From: Brachionus rotundiformis
Taxonomy: Eukaryota > Rotifera > Eurotatoria > Ploima > Brachionidae
Assembly (NCBI GenBank): GCA_016802295.1
Contig: JAESIW010000210.1
Location: 372,001 to 436,000, forward strand
DNA length: 64,000 nucleotides
Reading direction: 5' to 3'
Shown: piece after piece, positions 8,219 through 16,983 of the stretch
Layout: each line of letters starts with the position of its first letter
Position numbering within the stretch: the first letter of the stretch is position 1
Notes under the pieces: model-generated
The model's input: the letters and a program-made list of their open reading frames with translations, nothing else
The model's database searches: none
Told to the model about the DNA's origin: nothing
Program-made: the position numbers and the translations under genes

Positions 8219-9043
8219 TTATAAACCATATTTAGAATATTGATTTTGCTGTTTAACTACATTTAGGCTTTCGTTGGCTAAATTGTAGCTTAAGTTAGCA
8301 AAATTTACCCCTAATAACCTAGAAATTAAAGATGGTTTTTTGCCACTAATATAGTTTATTTGTACTTTTTGGCCATACATGGTTTTAAGCTCTTCTTCGG
8401 TACTGGTAACAATTTTATCTATTAAGCCTAGTTTTAGGCCTTCGCTTGCTATCCAAAAATCGCCGTTAAATAGTTGGTCTTCTAATGCATTTAATTTACC
8501 TGCACGTTGCTGTAAAATCCATTTTTTAAAATGGCTGTGCACTTGTTGTAATAAATTGTTAAATTTAGCGGTATGTTCTGGGTTTTCTGGCAAAAACATA
8601 TCTCTGGTTACTTTGTTGGTACCTGCGGTGTATACTCTGCGGGTAATTCCTTGTTTTTTTATAAATTCTTCTAAACCAAAACCAGCACTTACCACACCAA
8701 TAGAGCCCACAATACTACAACTAGATAACGCACAAATAGTGCTACCCATAACTGCTAACCAATACCCGCCAGATGCCGCTACGTCTTCTATAAACGTAAT
8801 AACTGGTATGTTGTTTTGTTTGCTTTTGTATAGTACGTAGTTTGCTATGGTTTCGGACTGTACGGGAGAGCCCCCCGGAGAATTAATTACAAACGCCACC
8901 GCTTTTGTGCTTTTATTTTTTATAAACGCTTTATCTATTTGCGGTTTTACTCGGTCTAAATTTAAGTTTTTAGAACCATCTGCCGCAATAACGCCCGCTA
9001 GTTTTATTACATTAACTACGGCTTTTTTGTTTTTAAAAAACAT
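8219..9043 (-). CDS. sppA: S49 family signal peptide peptidase (SppA/SohB-like)
   Basis: Membrane-associated serine protease family that degrades cleaved signal peptides or acts in quality control. The short (274 aa) single-domain form is present. Motifs seen are FVINSPGGSPVQSE (oxyanion region), EDVAASGGYWLA with the nucleophilic Ser, and GSIGVVSAGFG, followed by TAGTNKVTRDMF, whose Lys is the likely general base. The N-terminus is only weakly hydrophobic (VNVIKLAGVIAAD), so membrane anchoring is uncertain. It lies between accA (23 bases upstream) and lepB (2 bases downstream), which links signal peptide removal and disposal in one operon. Confidence 0.88.
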   Translation of the reverse strand: MFFKNKKAVVNVIKLAGVIAADGSKNLNLDRVKPQIDKAFIKNKSTKAVAFVINSPGGSPVQSETIANYVLYKSKQNNIPVITFIEDVAASGGYWLAVMGSTICALSSCSIVGSIGVVSAGFGLEEFIKKQGITRRVYTAGTNKVTRDMFLPENPEHTAKFNNLLQQVHSHFKKWILQQRAGKLNALEDQLFNGDFWIASEGLKLGLIDKIVTSTEEELKTMYGQKVQINYISGKKPSLISRLLGVNFANLSYNLANESLNVVKQQNQYSKYGL

Positions 9044-9066
9044 TACATACCTTTTGTGTTATTATT

Positions 9067-10026
9067 TTAATTAACGTTAGGGTTACCCATATTTAAGTAA
9101 CGCTTTTGTTTAATAATTTTACGTTCTTTTTTAGGAATATTACTTAACATTTTTAAAGCATTTTCTACGGCGTTTTTAACGTTTTCTATGGTTTGCTCTT
9201 GATTTCTATGGGCTCCGCCAACTGGTTCTGCAATAATTTCGTTAATAATATTTAATTTTTTTAAATCGGTTGCAGTAATTTTTAAGTGTTCGGCGGCTTC
9301 TGGTGCCATTTTATCGTTACGCCATAAAATAGATGCACATCCTTCGGGCGAAATTACCGAATAAACCGAATTTTCTAACATCATTACATAGTCTCCGCTT
9401 GCTAAAGCCACTGCTCCGCCAGAACCACCTTCGCCAATTATAACGCTAATTAAAGGTGTATTAATTTTTAAACACATTGCGGTGCTTTGGGCTATTGCTT
9501 CGCCTTGCCCTCTTTCTTCGGCTTCTAAACCGGGGTACGCCCCTGGGGTATCTATTAATGCTACAATGGGTATTTCTAGTCTATCGGCTAGCTCCATTAA
9601 TCTTTGGGCTTTGCGGTAGCCATCTGGTTTAGGCATACCAAAATTATGTTTTATTCTGCTATCTAAATCGTTACCTTTTTCTACGCCTAACAATAAAATT
9701 GTTCTGCCGTTAAAATCACAAAAACCGCCTAATATAGCACTATCTTCGGCAAATAGTCTGTCTCCGCTTAAGGGTATAAAATTACTAACCATAGCATTAG
9801 CGTAATCTAAAAAATGTGGGCGGTTGGGGTGTCTGGCTACTAAAACTTTTTGCCAAGGCGTTAAGTTAGAGTATACCTCTTTAAGCAACTTATTATGCTT
9901 ATTTGTTAGTCCGGTTACTTCTTGGTCTAAATTTATGCCTAGCTTGTTGTTGCTATCTTCTTTTAGGGCGTTAATTTTGTTTTCTAAAATTGCTATTTTA
10001 TCTTCAAAATCTAAGTAGTGGTTCAT
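9067..10026 (-). CDS. accA: acetyl-CoA carboxylase carboxyltransferase subunit alpha
   Basis: Alpha subunit of the carboxyltransferase that, with AccD, moves CO2 from carboxybiotin to acetyl-CoA in the first step of fatty acid synthesis. A helical N-terminus (about 1-55, LDFEDKIAILENKI) precedes the catalytic core: VARHPNRPHFLDY, HNFGMPKPDGYRKA, DTPGAYPGLEAEERGQ, and GEGGSGGAVALASGD for oxyanion binding. The EGCASILWR motif is typical of alphaproteobacteria. Length 319 matches the family. It is the first gene of the accA-sppA-lepB-rnc cluster. Confidence 0.97.
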   Translation of the reverse strand: MNHYLDFEDKIAILENKINALKEDSNNKLGINLDQEVTGLTNKHNKLLKEVYSNLTPWQKVLVARHPNRPHFLDYANAMVSNFIPLSGDRLFAEDSAILGGFCDFNGRTILLLGVEKGNDLDSRIKHNFGMPKPDGYRKAQRLMELADRLEIPIVALIDTPGAYPGLEAEERGQGEAIAQSTAMCLKINTPLISVIIGEGGSGGAVALASGDYVMMLENSVYSVISPEGCASILWRNDKMAPEAAEHLKITATDLKKLNIINEIIAEPVGGAHRNQEQTIENVKNAVENALKMLSNIPKKERKIIKQKRYLNMGNPNVN

Positions 10027-10109
10027 GGTTAACCCAATTTAATATTAAAATTTTAATATAATAATTTATTTATTATAACTGATATTTTATATTTTAGCAA
10101 ATTTACTTA

Positions 10110-10883
10110 TTAATAGCCAATATAATTATAAAAACTATTGCCGTTGTATAAAATATCGGTTGCATGATTGCTATAACTATTACTACCGTTGTATACAGTA
10201 AGCCCGCTATGTAATACACTAGGACTTTTGCTATTTTTGGTGGCTACCAACATAAAGCGTTTGCTTATACTGTTTAACGCATTGCCAGAATGTATAGGGT
10301 AAATATTAATGCAACCCCAGTGTTTTGGGTTTAGTAGATTTAGTAAATAATGCAAGCTATGGCTAGGGTAAATTATGTAAATTTGACCATTGTTTTTTAA
10401 ATTTTTAACCATAAAGTTTATAAAATCTAGTAAAGTTGCATCTTGCAAAATATTAGCACAGTCTCTAATGTTTGCATAAGCAGATTGCGACTGCGTGCTA
10501 CCAGCACTAAAATACGGCGGATTACAAACAATAGCATTAAATTGTAAGTTAAAATTATAATTAAGTAAATTACCGTTATGTAACGTAAAGGTATTGCTGT
10601 TGCTTTGTATAATATTGTAGTTTAATCTACTGTTTTGTTGCAGTAAATTAAAAAATAGATGGTTTTTTTCTAGTGCATGTACGTTAATATTTTTTAAACG
10701 GCTTAGTAAACATAAAGCTATAGCACCTACTCCGCTACCTAAATCTAGTATATTGTGCCCTGCTTTTGCTTTTACCATAGATGCTAACAACACGGCATCC
10801 ATACCGCTTTTATAACCGTTAGCGTATTGCATAAGCTTAATTTTACCGTTTAAAAAGTTATCGGTGGTGGTGGTATATTGCAT
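10110..10883 (-). CDS. tRNA1(Val) adenine-N6-methyltransferase-like SAM methyltransferase
   Basis: Class I SAM-dependent methyltransferase related to TrmN6/YfiC, which methylates A37 of tRNA-Val in E. coli. The SAM-binding loop ILDLGSGVGAIAL lies near residue 45, the acidic loop at VHALEKN, and the amino-methyltransferase NPPYF catalytic motif near residue 120. The segment TTTDNFLNGKIKLMQYANGYKSGMDAVLLA is characteristic of this group. It is divergent from the polyprenyl diphosphate synthase gene, an arrangement common in alphaproteobacteria. The exact tRNA substrate is inferred from family only. Confidence 0.8.
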   Translation of the reverse strand: MQYTTTTDNFLNGKIKLMQYANGYKSGMDAVLLASMVKAKAGHNILDLGSGVGAIALCLLSRLKNINVHALEKNHLFFNLLQQNSRLNYNIIQSNSNTFTLHNGNLLNYNFNLQFNAIVCNPPYFSAGSTQSQSAYANIRDCANILQDATLLDFINFMVKNLKNNGQIYIIYPSHSLHYLLNLLNPKHWGCINIYPIHSGNALNSISKRFMLVATKNSKSPSVLHSGLTVYNGSNSYSNHATDILYNGNSFYNYIGY

Positions 10884-10959
10884 ATTAATAAACTTTTAAC
10901 TTTTAATTAATTGTATTCTATTTTATAATGTATTTATGTTTAAAACAAGTGTAAAGTAA

Positions 10960-12003
10960 ATGACTATATCTTTTAACCAAGCCCTAGGCAATGCAAAACA
11001 ATTATTGCATACTAATGTAGATAATCTAAATAGCGTGTTAATAAGTTCGGTAAACAGCAATGTAGACCTTATTAACACCCTATTGCAACATATTTTGCAA
11101 GCAAAAAGCAAACAATTTAGACCCATTTTAACTATGTTATCTGCAGGTTTATTTAGCAATGTTAGCAATAGTGTGGTTAATATTGCCGCCGCTGTAGAAT
11201 TTATACACACCGCTACTTTATTGCACGACGACGTAATAGACGAAACCAAACTACGCCGTGGCAAACCAACCGCCAACAATATTTGGGGCAACAAAGAAAG
11301 CATTTTAGTAGGCGATTTTTTATTTGCCAAAGCTTTTGAACTAATGGTTAGTTGCAACAATATAAATGTATTGCAGGTTTTAGCACAGGCTTCTAGCACT
11401 ATTACCAAAGGCGAGGTTTTGCAATTAGAACAAATAGGCAACATTAACCTACCATACAACACCTACATTAATATTATAGGTAGCAAAACCGGAGCCCTAT
11501 TTGCCGCCGCCTGTAAAAGCGGAGCAATGCTTACCAACAATAACGTTAATAACCATAATAATTTGTATAACTATGGTTATAATTTAGGTGTGGCTTTTCA
11601 AATTGTAGATGATATTTTAGATTACACCGCCAACGAAACCCAAAGTGGCAAAAAAATAGGCACAGACTTACTAGAACAAAAAATTACTTTGCCTATAATT
11701 TTATTACTACAACAAGCAAATGCAACCGAACAAAATATTATAAAACAAGCCTTTAGCCAGTTAACCTTGCAACAGCAAAGCTTAAGCCAAACGCAAATAC
11801 ATAACACAATACTAAACCAAACCCTGCCACAGCTATTAAATTTAATGCAAAAATATAACATTATTAACAATTGTAAAACCATTGTTAACGGCTTTGTAGA
11901 AGATAGTTTGCAAAATTTACACAATTTACAAAACGTAACCAACCACAACTATTTAAGTACATTGCAAACCTTTGCAAAATCTACTTTTGTGCGAAACAGT
12001 TAA
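10960..12003 (+). CDS. ispB: all-trans polyprenyl diphosphate synthase (octaprenyl type)
   Basis: Elongates farnesyl diphosphate with IPP units to make the ubiquinone side chain. The first Asp-rich motif is LLHDDVIDETKLRRGKP (substrate Mg2+ and Arg contacts) and the second is FQIVDDILDY. FRPILTMLSAG and GEVLQLEQIGN are also conserved. At 347 residues it is slightly long, owing to an Asn/Gln-rich C-terminus. Chain length cannot be told reliably from sequence; octaprenyl or decaprenyl is expected for a respiratory quinone. It is divergent from the methyltransferase gene and followed after 112 bases by ahpC. Confidence 0.9.
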   Translation: MTISFNQALGNAKQLLHTNVDNLNSVLISSVNSNVDLINTLLQHILQAKSKQFRPILTMLSAGLFSNVSNSVVNIAAAVEFIHTATLLHDDVIDETKLRRGKPTANNIWGNKESILVGDFLFAKAFELMVSCNNINVLQVLAQASSTITKGEVLQLEQIGNINLPYNTYINIIGSKTGALFAAACKSGAMLTNNNVNNHNNLYNYGYNLGVAFQIVDDILDYTANETQSGKKIGTDLLEQKITLPIILLLQQANATEQNIIKQAFSQLTLQQQSLSQTQIHNTILNQTLPQLLNLMQKYNIINNCKTIVNGFVEDSLQNLHNLQNVTNHNYLSTLQTFAKSTFVRNS

Positions 12004-12030
12004 GTTTTGTTGTATAAAATTTATTGCTTA

Positions 12031-12075
12031 TATGTTGCAAAAGTATTACAATAAACTTATATTGTATGCAACATA
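12031..12075 (+). promoter_or_regulatory. inverted repeat upstream of ahpC, candidate operator
   Basis: Two perfect 9-base arms, TATGTTGCA (12031-12039) and TGCAACATA (12067-12075), are separated by 27 bases that contain promoter-like AT-rich sequence. The right arm ends 40 bases before the ahpC start. There is no T-run, so a terminator is unlikely. The regulator is unknown. Confidence 0.4.
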
Positions 12076-12115
12076 AATATACATTTTTTATAAATAAATA
12101 AGGAGAAAAACCCCA

Positions 12116-12661
12116 ATGAAAACCGTTGGCAACAAATTAGAAGCATTTGCCGTTACAGGCGTTAAACCAAATACAATTAATCCAGATAACGCTTTTGAAA
12201 CCATAACCGAAAAAAGTTTTACCGGCAAATGGAAAGTAATAGTATACTACCCAAAAGACTTTACTTTTGTATGCCCTACCGAAATTGTAGCGTACGATAA
12301 ACTAACCCCAGAATTTGAAGACAGAGATGCCGTTTTATTAAGTGGTAGTACCGATAACGAGTTTTCTAAAATTGCATGGAGAGCCAGCCACGAAGATTTA
12401 AAAAAAGTACAACACTGGCAATTTGCCGATACCGCCCGTGGTGAAAACAGCTTAATTAATCAACTAGGTTATTTTTACGAACCCGCCGGTTGCGCTTTGC
12501 GTGTAACTTTAATTGTAGATCCAGAAAACGTTATTCAGCACGTTACGGTTAATAATTTAGATGTAGGACGCTCTGCCGAAGAAACTTTAAGAATATTAGA
12601 CGCCCTACAAACTGGCGAATTATGTGCTTGCAACCGTACCATAGGTGGCGAAACTTTATAA
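12116..12661 (+). CDS. ahpC: alkyl hydroperoxide reductase / peroxiredoxin
   Basis: 2-Cys peroxiredoxin that reduces organic peroxides, H2O2 and peroxynitrite. The peroxidatic Cys is in FTFVCPTEI and the C-terminal resolving pair in GELCACN. That pair of C-terminal Cys is the arrangement in mycobacterial-type AhpC, which is reduced by AhpD rather than AhpF. The 181-residue length is normal. An AAGGAG ribosome binding site precedes the ATG. ahpD follows 27 bases later, which supports a two-gene peroxide-defence operon. An inverted repeat in the leader is a candidate control site. Confidence 0.96.
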   Translation: MKTVGNKLEAFAVTGVKPNTINPDNAFETITEKSFTGKWKVIVYYPKDFTFVCPTEIVAYDKLTPEFEDRDAVLLSGSTDNEFSKIAWRASHEDLKKVQHWQFADTARGENSLINQLGYFYEPAGCALRVTLIVDPENVIQHVTVNNLDVGRSAEETLRILDALQTGELCACNRTIGGETL

Positions 12662-12688
12662 CATTAACATTAAATAGGATTTATTTTT

Positions 12689-13201
12689 ATGGAATTTTTA
12701 GATAAAATTAAACAGCAGATTCCAGAATTTGCTAAAGATATTAAATTAAACCTAGATGCCGTTATAAACCGCAGTACCCTAAGCCCGCAACAAGCAATAG
12801 GTTGTGCTTTAGCGGCGGCAGTTAGCACTGGCAACAACTTAGTAGCAAATATGGTGGCACAAGGTTTGCAAAATAACCCTACCGAACACAATGCGGCGTT
12901 ATGTGCGGCGGCTATTATGGCACAAAACAATGCGTGGTATCCGTACGTAGAAATGACAGGCGACGCTAATTTAAAAGGTTTGCCGGCACAATTACGTATG
13001 AATGCAATTATTAACCACGGAGGCACTAGCAAAAGTAATTTCGAAGCATACTCGCTAGCGGCTTCTATAGTTGGTAAATGCCACTTTTGTGTAAAAGCCC
13101 ATTACGATACCCTAAAACAAGAAGGCTATAGCACCGAAAACCTAAGAGATATAGGCAGAGTGGCCGCTGTGGTAAACGCTTTAGCAAAGGTTATTCATTA
13201 A
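12689..13201 (+). CDS. ahpD: alkylhydroperoxidase AhpD
   Basis: Thiol reductant partner of AhpC with weak peroxidase activity of its own. The catalytic CxxC and His are in GKCHFCVKAH, preceded by the conserved Glu in FEAYSLAAS, matching the Glu-Cys-x-x-Cys-His relay of AhpD. Length is 170 residues against about 175 in the family. It directly follows ahpC. Its last codons form the first copy of a 20-base tandem repeat that runs on into the intergenic region. Confidence 0.93.
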   Translation: MEFLDKIKQQIPEFAKDIKLNLDAVINRSTLSPQQAIGCALAAAVSTGNNLVANMVAQGLQNNPTEHNAALCAAAIMAQNNAWYPYVEMTGDANLKGLPAQLRMNAIINHGGTSKSNFEAYSLAASIVGKCHFCVKAHYDTLKQEGYSTENLRDIGRVAAVVNALAKVIH

Positions 13202-13250
13202 AGCTAGTGGTTATTTATTAAAGCTAGTGGTTATTTATTAAAGCTAGCTT
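13191..13250 (+). repeat. three tandem 20-bp repeats at the ahpD 3' end
   Basis: The unit TTATTTATTAAAGCTAGTGG occurs three times head to tail (13191-13210, 13211-13230, 13231-13250). The first copy has one change (C at 13196) and includes the ahpD stop; the last two bases of the third copy differ. Each copy carries TAA in the ahpD frame, so expansion does not alter the protein. Confidence 0.9.
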
Positions 13251-13268
13251 ATAACTAAAATTAAACCT

Positions 13269-13302
13269 ACCCCCTAATTTAACTTTTAGGGGGTGTTTTT
13301 TT
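13269..13302 (+). terminator. intrinsic terminator after ahpD
   Basis: A 9-bp perfect stem ACCCCCTAA/TTAGGGGGT (13269-13277, 13286-13294) has an 8-base loop, followed by a run of seven T. It is the most GC-rich hairpin in the window. The right arm overlaps the stop codon of the convergent OLD-like gene. Confidence 0.9.
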
Positions 13303-15406
13303 GTGGTTTAATTTTCAGTATTACTTCCTTAATAGTAGGTTCAAAACGTTCTTTATAATTAGTATAAAAATTTGCTTGGCTGGTAATGGTTTTGGCTATT
13401 TCTAATTTGTTTGCGTTGGTGTTTGTGTCTTTGTTTTTTTTGTAACCAAATATTGTTTTCTGAATTTTTTCAACTTCTGTGTTATGTGCATCTTGATCTA
13501 AGTTTCTTTCAGGATTCAACATATCAGAAATCTTCATAAAATTGCTTATAGGCAAAAACAAATTATTTTTAGTAAAGTCATCTTTTTTATCATCATAAAA
13601 CTCATCTTGTACTAAATGCTCTATTTCAAAATCTAACTTTTCTGGTTTAAAGTTATTTGTATATTGTTCATCTTTTTCTGGTATTTTAATAAAAACAATA
13701 CGGTTTGCAATCTCCTGTTTTTTGCTTTTTAAGTCTTTATCTACTCCTCTGCCAGCTGTATCATTATCTAATAAAAATATAAAGTTTGGCTGTGTATCTT
13801 TATATAATGTTAACCAAATCTCTGTAAAATTAAAAAATTTTTCAGATTTAGACGCCCCGCCCATTGCTATAAATTCAATTTTTTGTAAATCTGTAAAACT
13901 ATCTTCTTTTTGTAATTCTTGTTTTATTGCATTTAAATAAATTACATCGCTCTCTCCTTCTACAAAACAAATATTTTTATCACTTTTTATTGTTTTAATA
14001 GCCTTTAGTAAAGCTTTTTCTTCTACATCGTTAGCTATTAACATACCAGGGGTTAGCTGTTCTAAAATTTGTTGCTGGTTTTTTTTGGTATCTATTGTGC
14101 CGTCTTTTAATAAAAAAACCGAATCTTTTGGGGCGTGGCAAACCGTTATGGGGCTATGGGTGGTTAAAATAACCTGCACGTTAAACTCTTTAGCTAAATC
14201 TGTTACTAAATTTATATACATTTTGCTAAGTTGGGGGTTAAGGTTAGCATCAAACTCATCTAGCAACAATAAACTAGCAGAGTTATTATTACCCAAATTA
14301 TTAAGAGCAAAAAACATACATACTAATTGCACTATAACTTGTTCGCCAGTAGAAAGTTGGCTATATTCTATAATATCTTGTTTAGTAGTATTTTTAAATT
14401 GTAGTTTATAGCCACTAACTTCTGCTGGGTTATCGCTAGGTTGGGTTACTGTATATTTAAAAGCTTTTTGCGTACTATTACTAAGTTTGCAGTGTGTTTT
14501 AAAAAATTCATTTATTATCGTCCACGGGGCGTTGGTATTATCTAATAAATTACTGTTTAGGGCTACTGTTTCGCTTTTATTGTTATATGTAACTTGCTTA
14601 TTATACTGTGTAATAATACTTTCTATAGCTTTTTGTTTGTGCTGTATAAACAATTGTTCTAGTGCTGTTATACTAAGTGTGCCCACTGTACCTAACTGTG
14701 CCTTAAGCAATGCTGGTTTATTTAGTGGTAATTTTAGTAACTCTACCAAACTTTTATTTTGGTTTTCTGGTAGTTGGCTAATAAATTTAATATAGCTTTG
14801 TAGTATTGTAAAATCAGAAATATCAGAAGTATAAGAAGAGCTAGCTAAACTATCTTGATTGTTAGTATTATCCGCTCTTAGTCCATAAAAATTAAGATAC
14901 TTTGTATTTTCAGGTATTGTAACTTGTAAAAAGCTTTCTATAGTTTCTATAGTATTATAATTGCTTCTACTATTAATATCATAAAATTCCAACCTAATTT
15001 TATTAACATTGTAGTTTTCTGCTTTACTAAGTCTTTGTGCAAAATCTGTAATTACATTCTCAATGGAGCTAGAATTACTATCAACTTTAGAACTAAACAA
15101 CTCTCCTTTAACTTTTACATAAGCGTGCGTATTTTTTAATAAATAGGTATTTTTATTACCATTAAAATAAAACTTAGCGTTATTGGTAGAGCTAAACTGA
15201 TTGATTATAGCACTTAGCAGGCGGGTTTTACCACTGCCGTTTATTCCAGTTAAAACCGCTACTTGTGGTATTTGTGGCCAGTTAAAATTATAAAAAAAAT
15301 TATCTGTTGGGTTATTGCCAATACCCTTAATAGATGAAATAACCTGCCCTAGTGGTGCAGAATTGTTTGCGGTTGTATTGTTATTATTGTTAGTGTTGGT
15401 TGCCAT
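13286..15406 (-). CDS. OLD-family-like AAA ATPase with C-terminal TOPRIM domain
   Basis: A 706-residue protein combining an ABC/SMC-type ATPase with a TOPRIM nuclease-like domain. Walker A is GINGSGKTRLL (about residue 56), the signature-like motif is YSQLSTGEQVIVQL, Walker B is SLLLLDEFDANLNP, and the H-loop is VILTTHSP. The TOPRIM part starts at ICFVEGESDVIYL (catalytic Glu) and carries FIFLLDNDTAGRG (DxD). The order matches overcoming-lysogenization-defect proteins and the GajA/AriA type of ATPase-nucleases, many of which defend against phage. No GajB-like helicase or other partner is adjacent, so it would act alone. A promoter overlapping a 12-bp inverted repeat precedes it. The N-terminus is Asn/Thr-rich and unstructured. 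A DNA-repair role is the alternative. Confidence 0.75.
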   Translation of the reverse strand: MATNTNNNNNTTANNSAPLGQVISSIKGIGNNPTDNFFYNFNWPQIPQVAVLTGINGSGKTRLLSAIINQFSSTNNAKFYFNGNKNTYLLKNTHAYVKVKGELFSSKVDSNSSSIENVITDFAQRLSKAENYNVNKIRLEFYDINSRSNYNTIETIESFLQVTIPENTKYLNFYGLRADNTNNQDSLASSSYTSDISDFTILQSYIKFISQLPENQNKSLVELLKLPLNKPALLKAQLGTVGTLSITALEQLFIQHKQKAIESIITQYNKQVTYNNKSETVALNSNLLDNTNAPWTIINEFFKTHCKLSNSTQKAFKYTVTQPSDNPAEVSGYKLQFKNTTKQDIIEYSQLSTGEQVIVQLVCMFFALNNLGNNNSASLLLLDEFDANLNPQLSKMYINLVTDLAKEFNVQVILTTHSPITVCHAPKDSVFLLKDGTIDTKKNQQQILEQLTPGMLIANDVEEKALLKAIKTIKSDKNICFVEGESDVIYLNAIKQELQKEDSFTDLQKIEFIAMGGASKSEKFFNFTEIWLTLYKDTQPNFIFLLDNDTAGRGVDKDLKSKKQEIANRIVFIKIPEKDEQYTNNFKPEKLDFEIEHLVQDEFYDDKKDDFTKNNLFLPISNFMKISDMLNPERNLDQDAHNTEVEKIQKTIFGYKKNKDTNTNANKLEIAKTITSQANFYTNYKERFEPTIKEVILKIKPQKNTP

Positions 15407-15414
15407 TGCCTTAA

Positions 15415-15469
15415 TGTGTTATTATTAATTATACTTATAAAATAATAACACAAAACAAAGCATTTACAA
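15415..15469 (-). promoter_or_regulatory. promoter with 12-bp inverted repeat upstream of the OLD-like gene
   Basis: On the minus strand, -35 TTGTAA (15464-15469), a 16-base spacer and -10 TATTAT (15442-15447) precede the gene. A perfect inverted repeat, TGTGTTATTATT/AATAATAACACA (15415-15426, 15441-15452), covers the -10 and the likely start point, as an autoregulatory operator would. No T-run follows the hairpin, so it is not a terminator for the upstream symporter gene. Confidence 0.5.
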
Positions 15470-15474
15470 ACAAT

Positions 15475-16983
15475 TTATACGTAATTTTTACCTACAACTT
15501 TTTTAGTTTGTGGCTGGGGGCATTTAGGGGCTAGCGGTTGCATTACCGCATTAATGGTGGTTTCTGGCTGTTTAGCTGTAAGTAACGAAACCACAATTAT
15601 ACTAACCATGCTAGCAAAAAAGCCAAACAACTGCGGTTGATTAATTTGTATAATTTCGCCGGTTATCCACACTATTAAGCCTATTATTATAGAATACAAC
15701 GCTCCTGCGGTGGTTGCTCTGCGCCAAAACATTGCCGCAAACAAAGGCGAAACCGCTGTTACCAACGTAATTTTATACGCATTGCCTACCATTTGGTAAA
15801 TAGAACTACTAGAATTTAACGCAAATATAGTTATAGATAATCCAGTTATTAAAATTACCAATCTTAGTAGTTTTATGTATTGTTTATCGGTTAAATTTAC
15901 AAAAAACTTAGTTAAAATATTTTGCGTTATAGTTACCGAAGGCGCCAATAAAGTACCACTAGCCGTAGACATTATTGCAGACAACAACGCCCCAAAAAAC
16001 AATACTCTGGCTATAAACGGCGTATGTGTGGTTATTAGGCTTGGTAGTATCATTTCAGAGTCTACGTTTATCCATTTACTTACAATGCTGGGGTCTATAA
16101 TTTTTACCGAAATTACTAAAAATATTGGTATTAAACAAAAAACTAAATATAAAAACGCCCCTACTATCATACCTGTTTTTGCGGTGTTTTCGTTTTTTGC
16201 AGAAGTTACACGCTGAAAAATATCTTGCTGTGGAATAGAACCCAACATTAATGTAAACAAAGCCCCAAAAAAACTTACAAAACTTTGTGGCGTAAAATTA
16301 TGCATAAACACCAACATGTTATTTTGCTTAGCTACCAAAAATATATTGCCAAAGCCACCCGCTTTGTTAGATAAATAAAATAATAAAAATATTAAACTTA
16401 TTACTATTATTAACATTTGCACAAAATCGTTTAACGCTATAGATAACATACCCCCGCTTAATGTGTAAATTAATACCACACTAGCACCTATTAAAATACC
16501 TGCTTCTTTACTTATTAAACCGTTAGATAACACATTAATAACCACGCCCAACGCTGTTACTTGTGCCGCAACCCAACCAAAGTAAGATATTACTATAGCT
16601 AGGGTCATTAAAATTTCTACTTTACTGCCAAATCTTTTTTTATAAATATCTGCCAACGTAAACACATTTAGCCTATACCAACGCCTTGCAAACACAAAGC
16701 CTACTATTGCTAAACAAAAAAATGCACCAAAGGGGTCTTTAATTACGCCGGCAAAACCGTCTATTATAAATTCGGCAGGCATGCCTAAAATTGCCTCGGA
16801 TCCAAACCAAGTGGCAAACACCATTGTCATTACAAAGGTTAGGTTTAAGTTTCTACCAGCTACTACAAAATCTGCAGCCGTTTTTATTCGCCTACCTGCT
16901 ATTACCCCTATAACTACAGATAACATTAAATAAGCTATTACAAAATAAAAAATTTTTAACTCGTAACCTTGTGTTGGTGCCAT
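15475..16983 (-). CDS. sodium:solute symporter (SSS family)
   Basis: An inner-membrane transporter with about 13 predicted helices across 502 residues. SSS hallmarks are AADFVVAGRNLNL after the first helix, FATWFGSEAILGMPAEFI, FTLADIYKKRFGSKVE, and the sodium-site region LSGGMLSIALNDFVQM. The 'GSEAILGMPAEF' sequence is typical of a subgroup with unassigned substrates, so no solute is claimed. An AGGAAAG ribosome binding site precedes the ATG. It lies upstream of the OLD-like gene on the same strand, but that gene has its own promoter. Confidence 0.88.
   Translation of the reverse strand: MAPTQGYELKIFYFVIAYLMLSVVIGVIAGRRIKTAADFVVAGRNLNLTFVMTMVFATWFGSEAILGMPAEFIIDGFAGVIKDPFGAFFCLAIVGFVFARRWYRLNVFTLADIYKKRFGSKVEILMTLAIVISYFGWVAAQVTALGVVINVLSNGLISKEAGILIGASVVLIYTLSGGMLSIALNDFVQMLIIVISLIFLLFYLSNKAGGFGNIFLVAKQNNMLVFMHNFTPQSFVSFFGALFTLMLGSIPQQDIFQRVTSAKNENTAKTGMIVGAFLYLVFCLIPIFLVISVKIIDPSIVSKWINVDSEMILPSLITTHTPFIARVLFFGALLSAIMSTASGTLLAPSVTITQNILTKFFVNLTDKQYIKLLRLVILITGLSITIFALNSSSSIYQMVGNAYKITLVTAVSPLFAAMFWRRATTAGALYSIIIGLIVWITGEIIQINQPQLFGFFASMVSIIVVSLLTAKQPETTINAVMQPLAPKCPQPQTKKVVGKNYV

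Noticed and set aside
11622..11948. Cys/Leu-rich minus-strand frame within ispB
   Set aside because: A shadow of the polyprenyl synthase gene; composition is that of reversed Asn/Gln codons.
13191..13250. CRISPR-like repeats
   Set aside because: The units are contiguous, 20 bases, with no spacers and no cas genes nearby.
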